Assembly: GCF_003384725.1 (NCBI RefSeq)
Contig: NZ_QNVV01000015.1
Coordinates: 54,868-118,867 of the forward strand
Length of the DNA: 64,000 nucleotides
Direction: 5' to 3'
Source of the DNA: Chryseobacterium pennipullorum
GTDB taxonomy: Bacteria > Bacteroidota > Bacteroidia > Flavobacteriales > Weeksellaceae
Shown here piece by piece: positions 18,935 to 27,026 of the stretch (positions within the stretch are counted from its first letter, which is position 1; the number at the start of each line of letters is the position of its first letter). The position numbers and the translations under genes are program-made. The notes under the pieces are model-generated. The model searched no databases, had not been told where the DNA came from, and saw only the letters and a program-made list of their open reading frames with translations.

Positions 18935-18946
18935 ACTATTTCAATT

Positions 18947-19726
18947 TCATTCAGAAAGGTATTTCAAAACATATTCTGACAGGATTCTTTTTTCCTCCAT
19001 GCTGCCTTTATTATCCATGTGACCATGATTGATGGATGTGGGCTGGATGGTCATATGATGCTTTTTTTGTTCTTCTGAAGTAGGAAGGACGCCTTCATCA
19101 GCAGGATAGTCATTGGAGCGCAGAGAATAAATTTTCGGTAGGGAAGTTCTTGGCAGAAACATTCTTCGGTTATCCATGGCGATTACTTTATAGACCAGAT
19201 TAGGGTGTTGGTTGGCAAACAGGGCTGCCATATCGCCACCGTTCGAATGGCCTATTACTGTGAGATGCTTATAATCAAGATCCGGACGGGTCTTTTTAAG
19301 CTCTTTAAGAACAAACAGGATATTATCCGAACCATTTTGCCAGAAAGGTCTTCTCACAATCTGAAGGTTTCCTTCCACAGGCAGCAGGGCGTCCGTAGTG
19401 AGCTCATGCTGAATACTCACCGTATAATATCCTTTTGAAGCTAATTTTTCCGTTAAGTACGAATACACAAAATAATCGCCTCCTTTGTTTTGACCGTAGC
19501 CATGATTGAAGATGACCACCTGCTGGTTGGGAATTTTCCGTTGGGATTCAGGACTGTAAATCGCAACAGGGATTTTACGGGCTCGGCCTGGATCAAATAA
19601 AGTCAGAGTGTCCAGCTTGACTTTATATTCATGATCTGAACTGATGTTTTTTTGCATGCTGTGGCAGCCCACTAAAAAAGGAATTGCTAAAAAAGTATAC
19701 TGTTTATATTTCACGGATGATGTCAT
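18947..19726 (-). CDS. Alpha/beta-hydrolase family lipoprotein
   Basis: A 259-residue protein with a short hydrophobic N-terminus ending in the lipobox LVGC, so it is probably exported and lipid-anchored. The alpha/beta-hydrolase core shows an oxyanion-side motif FNHGYG, the nucleophile elbow GHSNGG with S161, an Asp candidate in the MDNRR region and a His candidate in INHGHMD near the C-terminus. The family includes esterases, lipases and peptidases acting in the periplasm or outer membrane; the substrate cannot be told. The gene is read toward the Tc locus and has its own terminator at 18722-18760. It is separated by about 165 bp from uvrA, whose terminator lies between them, so it is probably transcribed alone. 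Confidence 0.8.
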   Translation of the reverse strand: MTSSVKYKQYTFLAIPFLVGCHSMQKNISSDHEYKVKLDTLTLFDPGRARKIPVAIYSPESQRKIPNQQVVIFNHGYGQNKGGDYFVYSYLTEKLASKGYYTVSIQHELTTDALLPVEGNLQIVRRPFWQNGSDNILFVLKELKKTRPDLDYKHLTVIGHSNGGDMAALFANQHPNLVYKVIAMDNRRMFLPRTSLPKIYSLRSNDYPADEGVLPTSEEQKKHHMTIQPTSINHGHMDNKGSMEEKRILSEYVLKYLSE

Positions 19727-19855
19727 TTACTTAATGAAGTACGAATAGATTGTTCTCATGAGTAAATATAGGAGGAATTTTCAGAGCGGCAAAGTGACCG
19801 TTAATCGTTCCGGACAGTAGTGGTTTGGTAAGACCATACGCGAGTGTGCCTGTAT

Positions 19856-19886
19856 AGAAAAGCAGAGAGCTCAATGGCTCTCTGCT
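19856..19886 (-). terminator. Terminator of uvrA
   Basis: AGCAGAGAGC (19861-19870) pairs with GCTCTCTGCT (19877-19886). On the minus strand it is followed by TTTTCTA, just after the uvrA stop codon. Confidence 0.85.
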
Positions 19887-19892
19887 GATTAT

Positions 19893-22700
19893 TTAATTTT
19901 CAAGTTTCTCTTTGATATATTTGGCTGTAAAGGACTTCTTATTTTTCGTCAGATCTTCAGGAGTCCCGGCAAACACAACTTCGCCGCCATGCTTCCCTGC
20001 TTCCGGACCAATATCAATGATGTAATCCGCAGACTTGATGATATCAGGCTGATGCTCAATAACAATGACGGAATGACCAAGATCAATCAGCGCCTGCAGA
20101 GATTTCAGCAGCTTTTGGATATCGTGAAAGTGCAGGCCTGTAGAAGGTTCGTCAAAGATAAACAGCGTTTTGTCTGTTGTAACTCCTTTTACAAGGAAAG
20201 AAGCCAGTTTCACACGCTGTGCTTCACCCCCTGAAAGAGTGGAAGAGCTTTGTCCAAGCTGGAGATATCCAAGTCCCACCTCCTGTAAAGGTCTTAGTTT
20301 CGTTACAATTTTTTCTTCATTATTATCCTTAAAGAAATCCAGTGCTTCGTTCACGGTCATATGAAGAATATCGGAAATGCTTTTTTCATCAAATTTAACC
20401 TCAAGGATCTCGTTTTTAAAACGGGTCCCTTTACAAACTTCGCACTCCAGTTCGATATCAGCCATAAACTGCATGGAAACATTGATCACTCCTTCACCTT
20501 TACATTCGTCACATCTTCCACCATCTACGTTGAAAGAGAAATGCTTAGGCTTATAACCCATCATTTTGGCCACTTTTTGTTTCGCAAAAAGATCACGGAT
20601 ATCATCATAAGCCTTCAGATAAGTGACAGGATTGGAACGTGAAGATTTTCCAATCGGGTTCTGATCGATCAGTTCAATATTTTTAATGAGTTTTTTCGGA
20701 AACTCAACGGAATCGTACTCACCCTTTTTACCTCCCATTCCCAACTGGATCTGAATATCATTGGTAAGGATCTCCTTCATCAGGGTAGATTTACCACTTC
20801 CTGAAACACCGGAAATAACGACCAGACTTTCCAGAGGAACATCCACATCGATATTTTTAAGATTATTCTGACGGGCTCCCTTAATGTGGATCCATTCTTT
20901 TGCCTTTCTTCGTTTTTTGGGAACTTCTATTTCCAGTCTTCCTGTAAGATAATCAGAAGTCAGTGTATGGGCTTTTTTCAGATCCTTGTAATCTCCTGCA
21001 AAAACCAGTTCACCTCCAAGGTATCCTGCTTCAGGACCAATATCGATAATATAATCTGCAGCTCTCATAACGTCTTCATCATGCTCAACAACAATGACGG
21101 TATTTCCCAGATCGCGAAGATTTTTCAGCACTCCGATCAGGTTTTCCGTATCCTTCGAATGAAGGCCTATGGAAGGCTCATCCAGGATATAAATAGAACC
21201 TACCAGAGAACTTCCAAGGCTTGTTGCCAGATTAATTCTCTGACTTTCCCCCCCTGAAAGGGTATTGGACGTTCTGTTCAAGGTTAAATATCCTAAACCT
21301 ACTTTCAATAAAAACTCGAGCCTTGTCGTTATTTCGTAAAGAAGTCTTTTGGCCACTTCTTTATCGTGTTCAGACAATTTTAATCCGTTAATCAGTGGTG
21401 CCAGCTCGTCCAAAGGAAGCTCAATCATAGACTGGATATTATGTCCGTCTACTTTTACCCAGCTTGTTTCCTCACGAAGTCTTAATCCTTCGCAGGTAGG
21501 ACAAAGGGTTTTTCCACGATAGCGTGAAAGCATTACTCTGTACTGGATCTTGTATAAGTTTTCTTCAAGCATTTTGAAGAAATTATTAATACATGGAAAA
21601 TTGCTATTTCCATTACCTTTCCACAAAAAGGCTTTCTGTTCTTTCGTTAGTTGATGGTAGGGCTTGTGAATAGGGAAGTCACCGGCTTTTTTGATAAAAT
21701 CCTTCTTCCATTCGCTCATGGTTTCTCCTCTCCAGCAGACTACCGCATCTTCGTAAACGGATAAAGTCTTATTCGGAACCACGAGATCTTCATCAATTCC
21801 GATTACCTTCCCATAGCCTTCACAGGCAGGGCATGCCCCGTAAGGATTATTGAAACTGAAAAAATGAACATTCGGTTCCAGAAATTCTATTCCGTCCAGT
21901 TCAAATTTGTTGGAAAACTCTTTCACCTTACCGGTATCCGCGTTCTTTAATGAACAATATCCGCGACCTTCATAAAAAGCCATCTGGATAGAGTCTGCAA
22001 GACGCTGTAGAAAGCTTTCATCCTCTTCATACGAAAAACGGTCGATGACAAGATTGATCGTCATTCCTTTTTCCGGAACAAACCCGAAGCTTTCCAGATC
22101 TTCAACTCCGGCTACATTTCCATTCACTTCAAGCCTGGTGAATCCTGCAAGCTTTAAAACATTAAGAGTTTCCTTAAAATTGTCCGCATCATATTCCAGT
22201 GGAGCGGTGAGCAGGAAAGAGGTGTCTTTTTCAGATGCTTTGATAAAATCCACCACATCGGATACAGAGTCTTTTTTTACTTCTTCACCTGATATCGGAG
22301 AGAACGTCTTTCCGATTCTGGCAAATAAAAGCTTCATATAGTCATAGATCTCGGTGGAGGTACCCACCGTAGATCGGGGGTTGGATGAAATTACTTTCTG
22401 CTGGATCGCAATAGAGGGAGCCAGTCCTTTAATATCATCTACCTTTGGTTTCTCCAGTTTTCCCAAAAACTGACGTGCATAAGAACTTAAGCTTTCTACA
22501 TATCTTCTCTGTCCCTCCGCATAGATCGTGTCGAAAGCAAGCGATGACTTACCGCTTCCTGAAACTCCTGTAATCACAATAAGCTTGTTTTTAGGGATCA
22601 GGACATCTATATGTTTCAGATTGTTAAGATGTGCATTCTTAACGTAAATCTGTTTTTTAATATCTATTTCTGTCGTATTGGCCATATTTTGTTTATTCAT
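19893..22700 (-). CDS. uvrA: Excinuclease ABC subunit A (UvrA)
   Basis: A 935-residue damage-recognition ATPase of nucleotide excision repair, close to the usual 940. Two ABC ATPase halves are visible: Walker A GVSGSGKSS at 45-53 and a second GVSGSGKST after residue 600. Two LSGGE signatures lie before Walker B blocks ending in LDEPS and FDEPS. The first half has CPACEGYGK and CPTCEG elements. The second has the full zinc finger CDECKGEG...CEVCKGT used in damage sensing. An alternative start is the Met at residue 6 (22685). The gene stands alone, with a terminator behind it and a possible structured leader and -7 element in front. Bacteroidota can have a second UvrA-like gene; this one has the canonical layout. 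Confidence 0.97.
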   Translation of the reverse strand: MNKQNMANTTEIDIKKQIYVKNAHLNNLKHIDVLIPKNKLIVITGVSGSGKSSLAFDTIYAEGQRRYVESLSSYARQFLGKLEKPKVDDIKGLAPSIAIQQKVISSNPRSTVGTSTEIYDYMKLLFARIGKTFSPISGEEVKKDSVSDVVDFIKASEKDTSFLLTAPLEYDADNFKETLNVLKLAGFTRLEVNGNVAGVEDLESFGFVPEKGMTINLVIDRFSYEEDESFLQRLADSIQMAFYEGRGYCSLKNADTGKVKEFSNKFELDGIEFLEPNVHFFSFNNPYGACPACEGYGKVIGIDEDLVVPNKTLSVYEDAVVCWRGETMSEWKKDFIKKAGDFPIHKPYHQLTKEQKAFLWKGNGNSNFPCINNFFKMLEENLYKIQYRVMLSRYRGKTLCPTCEGLRLREETSWVKVDGHNIQSMIELPLDELAPLINGLKLSEHDKEVAKRLLYEITTRLEFLLKVGLGYLTLNRTSNTLSGGESQRINLATSLGSSLVGSIYILDEPSIGLHSKDTENLIGVLKNLRDLGNTVIVVEHDEDVMRAADYIIDIGPEAGYLGGELVFAGDYKDLKKAHTLTSDYLTGRLEIEVPKKRRKAKEWIHIKGARQNNLKNIDVDVPLESLVVISGVSGSGKSTLMKEILTNDIQIQLGMGGKKGEYDSVEFPKKLIKNIELIDQNPIGKSSRSNPVTYLKAYDDIRDLFAKQKVAKMMGYKPKHFSFNVDGGRCDECKGEGVINVSMQFMADIELECEVCKGTRFKNEILEVKFDEKSISDILHMTVNEALDFFKDNNEEKIVTKLRPLQEVGLGYLQLGQSSSTLSGGEAQRVKLASFLVKGVTTDKTLFIFDEPSTGLHFHDIQKLLKSLQALIDLGHSVIVIEHQPDIIKSADYIIDIGPEAGKHGGEVVFAGTPEDLTKNKKSFTAKYIKEKLEN

Positions 22701-22724
22701 AAAATGTACTGTGCAGGACTAGGG

Positions 22725-22811
22725 TCTGCCGGTACGATGGTGTGTTGCCACAGATTATTCTACAGCAGTCATCAATTGGACTGTAATGTATTCCTGAATT
22801 CATCCGGCAGA
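22725..22811 (-). ncRNA. Candidate structured 5' leader of uvrA
   Basis: Read toward uvrA, TCTGCCGG (22811-22804) pairs with CCGGCAGA (22732-22725), closing about 70 nt. Inside are CAGTC/GACTG and a small hairpin TGTG-GCAA-CACA with a GNRA loop, which gives a three-way-junction shape. It ends about 24 nt before the uvrA start codon. This is an observation of pairing only; conservation is not tested. Confidence 0.3.
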
Positions 22812-22883
22812 TAGCATTTTCTACATGATGCCATCAAAAAACACGGCTGAAAAAGAATGTTTTCGCAGTAAAATTAAGACCCA

Positions 22884-22891
22884 CAAAATTA
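22884..22891 (-). promoter_or_regulatory. Possible uvrA -7 promoter element
   Basis: TAATTTTG on the minus strand matches the flavobacterial TAnnTTTG consensus. It would give a leader of roughly 175 nt that includes the pairing described at 22725-22811. No -33 TTG was seen. Confidence 0.3.
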
Positions 22892-23221
22892 CGAATTTTT
22901 AGTGAAAATTCTACGCTTCTTTTCATGCTAAAATTTAAAAGAAGAAGATGCAAAATATCTTTCGGATATAAAAATAACCGGGTACCACACAGAAAAAATA
23001 AAGCGATTTTTTAGACTTATTGTTTTATTAGTTTTTATTATTGTCGTATTCAAAACGATTGAGGGAGTTTTCTTATGTTTTTTTGTGCAGGTATTGTTTT
23101 GTATTTTAAAATTATTTAAAATTGCATTCATAAATATGTAATATAAGAATGAGAAAATTATTCAGAGATCTGGTTACACATTTAATGAGAAAACGATAAA
23201 AATTATTCACTTCGACACAAG

Positions 23222-23249
23222 ATGCAGCCTCTTTGCTGCATTTTTTTTT
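23222..23249 (+). terminator. Orphan plus-strand terminator-like hairpin
   Basis: ATGCAGC (23222-23228) pairs with GCTGCAT (23235-23241), followed by a run of Ts to 23249. The neighbour on its left, uvrA, is on the other strand, so no known plus-strand gene needs it. It could be an attenuator for the TonB receptor gene or the end of a small RNA. Confidence 0.6.
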
Positions 23250-23329
23250 ATGACAAGTATCATTTGTCTGTCTTCATGAACTCCCTTACTTTTGAATCCT
23301 GTTATATAACGAAAACTACGGAAACGATT

Positions 23330-25141
23330 ATGATCAAAAAGATAGGAAGTGTTTTTTTTCTCGGATCTCTGCTATGGGTGAATGCCCAGGAAAAGACAAC
23401 AGATATAGAAAACATTGAATTTCAAGGGAAATTTATCTCTACCCCATATAAAAGTGCCAACCAGAATATCACGGTTCTTACCAAAGAAGATATTGCCCAT
23501 TCTCCGGCAAGGAGTATTGATGAGATCCTCCAGCAGATCCCCGGTATGGATATCAGAAGACGTGGGGCCAACGGAGTTCAGAGTGATATCGGTTTTCGTG
23601 GCAGCTCGTTTGAACAGGTGCTTCTTCTGTTGAACGGAATCAGAATGAATGATTCGCAGACCGGACATAATAATATGAATGTTCCGGTGGATCTGGATGA
23701 TGTAGAAAAAATTGAAGTGATCAAAGGCCCTGCTGCGAGACGCTTCGGTCAGAATGCGTATGCCGGGGTGATCAATATCATCACCAAAACATCTCCGGGA
23801 AAGAAAGTGAAAATAAGCGCTGACGGTGGAGACTACAGTACCTATGGATTGGGATTCAATGCCCAGATTGGTAACGAAAAGTTTTCAAATTCCCTTCAGG
23901 CGAATTCTGCTGGTTCGCAGGGATATATGTATAATACCGATTACGAGATCAGAAATGTATTCTATCAGGGAAAACTGAATATTAAAAACGGAGACCTGAG
24001 GCTACAGGCCGGTTTTTCAGAAAAAAAGTTTGGAGCAAACGGATTTTACGCCTCCAAAAGTGCTACAGAACAGTATGAGGAAACCCAGGCATCCATCGTG
24101 AGTGTCGCTCATCAGCAGACCTTTGGAAAACTGAAATTCAATTCAAATGTGTATTGGAGAAGAGGGCAGGACATGTACTTGTATACCCGGCAGAATCCTA
24201 AAGGATATAGGAATATGCATATCGGAAATAATGTAGGGGGTGAAATGAACTCCAGCTATCAATGGGGTTTGGGGACAACCGGAATAGGGGTAGAACTGAG
24301 AAAGGAATTCCTGGTAAGCAGCAATTTAGGAAACCCTAACCGTTTTGTTTCCCAGGTTTTCTTTGAACATCATTTCTCGTTGCTGGACAAGAAACTGAAC
24401 ATAAGCCCGGGAATTTCATGGGCTAATTATTCTAAAGAAGGAAATTTCTTTTATCCGGGATTGGATGTAGGGTATAATTTTACTCCGAACAGTAAAATCT
24501 ATGGAAACATAGCAAAAGTACATCGGATTCCCACCTTTACAGAGCTTTACTACGTAAGTCCTACTGAAAAAGGGAACCCTGCGTTACAGCCGGAAAATGC
24601 TATTTCCTCTGAAGTAGGGTACCAGTATCAGAATAAACATGTTCTGGCAAAAATCAGTGGTTTTCTAAGAAACTCAAGCAATTCTATCGACTGGGTTAAA
24701 AAGAACGCAAACGATAAAGTATGGCTTGCAGAAAATGTTGGCGACATCAAAATAAGGGGAATCGAAGCCGAGCTTAGTCATAGAATAACGGACTGGCTGA
24801 AGTATATGGTAGGATACACCTATATCGACAGCCAATATCAGCAGTCTGATGAATTTGTTTCAAGATATATTCTTGATAATCTGAAGCATCAATTGGTTTC
24901 AAAGCTGGAAACCCGATTTCTTAAAAACTTTACCAATGAGCTGGTTTACAGGTACAGTGAGAGAATGAATCTGGGGAGCTATAACCTTCTGGATGAGAAA
25001 TTAAGCTTTGCAAAAAAAGACTATTCAGTGTATGTTCTGGTGAATAATATTACCAATACACAATACACGGAAGCCTTTGGTGTCGAAATGCCGCAAAGAT
25101 GGTTTCATATTGGTTTTTCTTACACAATTAATATTAAGTAG
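23330..25141 (+). CDS. TonB-dependent outer membrane receptor (BtuB-sized)
   Basis: A compact receptor of 603 residues counted from the ATG at 23330. That start is chosen because it opens a signal peptide (MIKKIGSVFFLGSLLW, ending in NAQ); the frame extends upstream to 23222 without a signal. The plug domain is clear: VLTKEDI, then LQQIPGMDIRRRG, FRGSSFEQVLLLLNG, and EVIKGPAARRFGQNAYAGVINI. The rest is a beta barrel ending in an aromatic strand (WFHIGFSYTINIK). The size matches cobalamin or small-siderophore receptors, but I see no cobalamin riboswitch, so the ligand is open. The downstream DUF2490 gene begins 71 bp later. An orphan terminator hairpin lies about 80 bp upstream and may attenuate it. 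Confidence 0.9.
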   Translation: MIKKIGSVFFLGSLLWVNAQEKTTDIENIEFQGKFISTPYKSANQNITVLTKEDIAHSPARSIDEILQQIPGMDIRRRGANGVQSDIGFRGSSFEQVLLLLNGIRMNDSQTGHNNMNVPVDLDDVEKIEVIKGPAARRFGQNAYAGVINIITKTSPGKKVKISADGGDYSTYGLGFNAQIGNEKFSNSLQANSAGSQGYMYNTDYEIRNVFYQGKLNIKNGDLRLQAGFSEKKFGANGFYASKSATEQYEETQASIVSVAHQQTFGKLKFNSNVYWRRGQDMYLYTRQNPKGYRNMHIGNNVGGEMNSSYQWGLGTTGIGVELRKEFLVSSNLGNPNRFVSQVFFEHHFSLLDKKLNISPGISWANYSKEGNFFYPGLDVGYNFTPNSKIYGNIAKVHRIPTFTELYYVSPTEKGNPALQPENAISSEVGYQYQNKHVLAKISGFLRNSSNSIDWVKKNANDKVWLAENVGDIKIRGIEAELSHRITDWLKYMVGYTYIDSQYQQSDEFVSRYILDNLKHQLVSKLETRFLKNFTNELVYRYSERMNLGSYNLLDEKLSFAKKDYSVYVLVNNITNTQYTEAFGVEMPQRWFHIGFSYTINIK

Positions 25142-25192
25142 ATATTAATTCGATGTTAATGAAAATTAATATTAACAAATTGTTAAAACATA

Positions 25193-25200
25193 TACATTTG
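25193..25200 (+). promoter_or_regulatory. -7 promoter element for the DUF2490 gene
   Basis: TACATTTG matches TAnnTTTG and lies 12 bp before the ATG at 25213. A TTG at 25180-25182 is too close to be the usual -33 element. Confidence 0.45.
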
Positions 25201-25212
25201 CAAAAATTTTTT

Positions 25213-25929
25213 ATGAAACGGTTATTAGGATTAAGTTTACTTTTGGGCATTTCTTTTTTTAAAGCACAGGAACACGTTTCCAGCTTCAATGCAGTAACCT
25301 TAACCTATAAATTTCATCCAAAATTTTTCCTGTATGGGGAAGGCCAGCTTCGGGGTAACGAAGACTATACGTATCCGGATTATTATGAAATAAAAGGAGG
25401 CGTAGGGTATAATCTGACCAAAAACCATAAACCTTTCATCGGACTTGGGAGGTATGTCAATTATAAAGAACACAGCCTGAGCCGTGAAGAATTCAGGATG
25501 TGGCTTCAGGATGTTATCGACTTCAAAAAAGGGATTGTAAAATTTGAAAACCGTTTGCGGGCTGAGAAAAGCTGGTTTTATGAGCCGAAGATCGACAAGT
25601 CATCCCAAAGAATGCGCTATCGTTACCGTCTGAATATAAGTGTCCCTCTGAATGCCAAAACCATCAAGAAAGGAACTGTTTTTGCCAACGTTTATGACGA
25701 GATATTCCTTGTAAGTCCCATGAAGCCTACATTTGCCAGAAACAGGGTGTACGGCGGTTTTGGCTATCAGATTGACGAGTATTTTGGGATCCTGACCGGA
25801 TATCTATGGCAGCGTGAGTTTGAAGCAAAAGGAAACAAAAACCTACACTTTATTTATTTGGCTTTAAACATCAATATAGACGATACAGATCACCATACCA
25901 AAACGTATGATTTCCCTGGTGCAGATTAA
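25213..25929 (+). CDS. DUF2490 family outer-membrane beta-barrel-like protein
   Basis: A 238-residue protein. The ATG at 25213 is preferred because it gives a clean signal peptide (MKRLLGLSLLLGISFFKAQ); the longer frame from 25153 would add 20 lysine- and asparagine-rich residues. The mature part is a run of alternating aromatic strands (for example LTYKFHPKFFLYGEGQLRG, and FENRLRAEKSWFYE), typical of DUF2490, a family of unknown role common in Bacteroidota. It follows the TonB receptor gene by 71 bp but has its own promoter-like TACATTTG. Its 3' end overlaps the convergent HD-domain gene by 4 bp. Confidence 0.8.
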   Translation: MKRLLGLSLLLGISFFKAQEHVSSFNAVTLTYKFHPKFFLYGEGQLRGNEDYTYPDYYEIKGGVGYNLTKNHKPFIGLGRYVNYKEHSLSREEFRMWLQDVIDFKKGIVKFENRLRAEKSWFYEPKIDKSSQRMRYRYRLNISVPLNAKTIKKGTVFANVYDEIFLVSPMKPTFARNRVYGGFGYQIDEYFGILTGYLWQREFEAKGNKNLHFIYLALNINIDDTDHHTKTYDFPGAD

Positions 25930-26372
25930 TATTTTTCTATAAGATACCGGTACGCTTTAAGATATTTATTGAACCTTTTAATGTCCTTAGGGGTGAGCTC
26001 TCTGTTTACCCTTCTGAGGTCCATATTATCACGGAGGTCATTAAGTTTTACCGCAACGGCTAAGGGCGATCTTTCTGTTCTTTTAACGAACTCATCATAG
26101 TCTTCTTCCGGATCAAATTTAGTCAGGCAGCTGACTGCAAAAATAATATATTCCGGAAAACCTTCCGTTCTGAGATAGTCCAGACTGAATTCCAGCGGAT
26201 GATCTTCCACCACATCATGTAAGACTCCTACAATTTTCTCATCCATTGTTTTTCCATATTCCATTACCCGCATAACATGGGCGATGTAGGGAGCATGGTA
26301 TTTGTCGGTTTGTCCTTTATGAGCCTTATCGGCAATTTTTATGGCTTTATTTAATAGTTCTTCTTTTGTCAT
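25926..26372 (-). CDS. HD-domain hydrolase of the MESH1 / small alarmone hydrolase type
   Basis: A 148-residue single-domain protein. The metal-binding pattern of RelA/SpoT hydrolase domains is present: HK.......YIAHVMRV, then GVLHDVVED, and later VKLNDLRDNM. The last motif resembles the VKLADKLxN block of MESH1 proteins, which remove pyrophosphate from (p)ppGpp. Other HD phosphohydrolases share parts of this pattern, so the ppGpp substrate is inferred. No synthetase domain is present. It is shorter than typical small alarmone hydrolases (about 180). The gene converges on the DUF2490 gene with a 4-bp overlap, and a terminator separates it from yegP upstream. Confidence 0.75.
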   Translation of the reverse strand: MTKEELLNKAIKIADKAHKGQTDKYHAPYIAHVMRVMEYGKTMDEKIVGVLHDVVEDHPLEFSLDYLRTEGFPEYIIFAVSCLTKFDPEEDYDEFVKRTERSPLAVAVKLNDLRDNMDLRRVNRELTPKDIKRFNKYLKAYRYLIEKY

Positions 26373-26400
26373 TGCTGATGAAAAATAGAGTACAAAAATA

Positions 26401-26429
26401 AAAAATGCCCTAAAAACAAAGGCATTTTT
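26401..26429 (-). terminator. Terminator of the yegP-like gene
   Basis: AAAAATGCC (26401-26409) and GGCATTTTT (26421-26429) form a stem with A and T tracts, usable on both strands. It lies just after the yegP-like stop codon on the minus strand. Confidence 0.7.
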
Positions 26430-26452
26430 ATCAGAATTATTTTCTTTTGATT

Positions 26453-26788
26453 TTACATATTGCTCTCATCCTCTACAGGAGCATTGGGAGCATTGTTTTT
26501 TACCGATTCTATTCCGTTTTCCATTCCGTTGTCAGATTCATACATCTGGCTGGTACCAATGATCTGACCGTTTCCGGCCTTAAGGTTGAAATAGCATCTG
26601 CCATCTTTGGCTACATTTCTTTCAAATTTAGAATCTTCCTGTGCGTTGGTTTTTACAGAGCCTATTCCATTTTCGCAGGAAGACCGTGTGCTATACCCCT
26701 GGCTGGTCAATATAACCTGTCCGTTTCCAGCCTTAAGATTAAACTGAAAATCACCATTTGTTCTTTTTGAAACAATAAATTTTCCCAT
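26453..26788 (-). CDS. yegP: YegP-family protein (two DUF1508 repeats)
   Basis: A 111-residue protein made of two similar halves. Each half carries the DUF1508 signature: FQFNLKAGNGQVILTSQGY in the first and CYFNLKAGNGQIIGTSQMY in the second, each followed by a GI.SVK.NA helix. The family is small, cytoplasmic and widespread, with no firmly known function. The gene is single, with a terminator behind it; about 240 bp of non-coding DNA lies in front. No signal peptide is present. Confidence 0.92.
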   Translation of the reverse strand: MGKFIVSKRTNGDFQFNLKAGNGQVILTSQGYSTRSSCENGIGSVKTNAQEDSKFERNVAKDGRCYFNLKAGNGQIIGTSQMYESDNGMENGIESVKNNAPNAPVEDESNM

Positions 26789-26978
26789 ATGTTTTTTAAT
26801 TTGAGTTAATCGTTTTTAGTTTTAATAAAAATACTAAAAATATTTAAAACTCCGGATGTTTCCCTAATGAAAACAGGGTATTCAGGTACAAAAAGTAGTG
26901 AGGAACTTATTTTTCAATATATACTTTTACGCTTGATCCAAAACAGGACTTTAAAGATTATAGGTATGATCGTACGCA

Positions 26979-27003
26979 AAAACGCCCCAAAAATGGGGCG
27001 TTC
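26979..27003 (-). terminator. Terminator of the beta-oxidation operon
   Basis: AACGCCCCA (26981-26989) and TGGGGCGTT (26994-27002) pair. On the minus strand the stem is followed by TTTTGCG. It lies 24 bp beyond the acyl-CoA dehydrogenase stop codon. Confidence 0.85.
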
Positions 27004-27026
27004 AGAATCAAATTTATGTTATAAGA

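Larger units (their letters stand above)
18189..18946. other. Intergenic region between the Tc locus and the hydrolase gene
   Basis: Apart from the tRNA and the open remnant, this 758-bp AT-rich stretch holds two minus-strand-compatible hairpins (18661-18685 and 18728-18752) and a cluster of DnaA-box-like 9-mers (18891-18934). An open frame at 18462-18644 (+) runs across the antisense of the tRNA and is probably not a gene. Confidence 0.6.
22701..23329. other. Intergenic region between uvrA and the TonB receptor gene
   Basis: This 629-bp stretch contains the possible uvrA leader structure (22725-22811, minus), a TAATTTTG element for uvrA on the minus strand (22884-22891), an AT-rich stretch with no convincing gene, and a plus-strand terminator-like hairpin (23222-23249) just before the TonB receptor gene. 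A 67-codon minus frame at 22928-23131 is low complexity and probably not real. Confidence 0.5.

Noticed and set aside
22928..23131. A 67-codon minus-strand frame in the uvrA-TonB spacer
   Set aside because: Lysine/asparagine-rich low-complexity translation in AT-rich DNA, with no domain or signal.
23222..23329. Earlier start for the TonB receptor at 23222
   Set aside because: That ATG lies in the terminator hairpin, and the added residues hide the clear signal peptide starting at 23330.
22800..23329. Cobalamin riboswitch before the TonB receptor
   Set aside because: No B12-box or conserved core sequence could be found.
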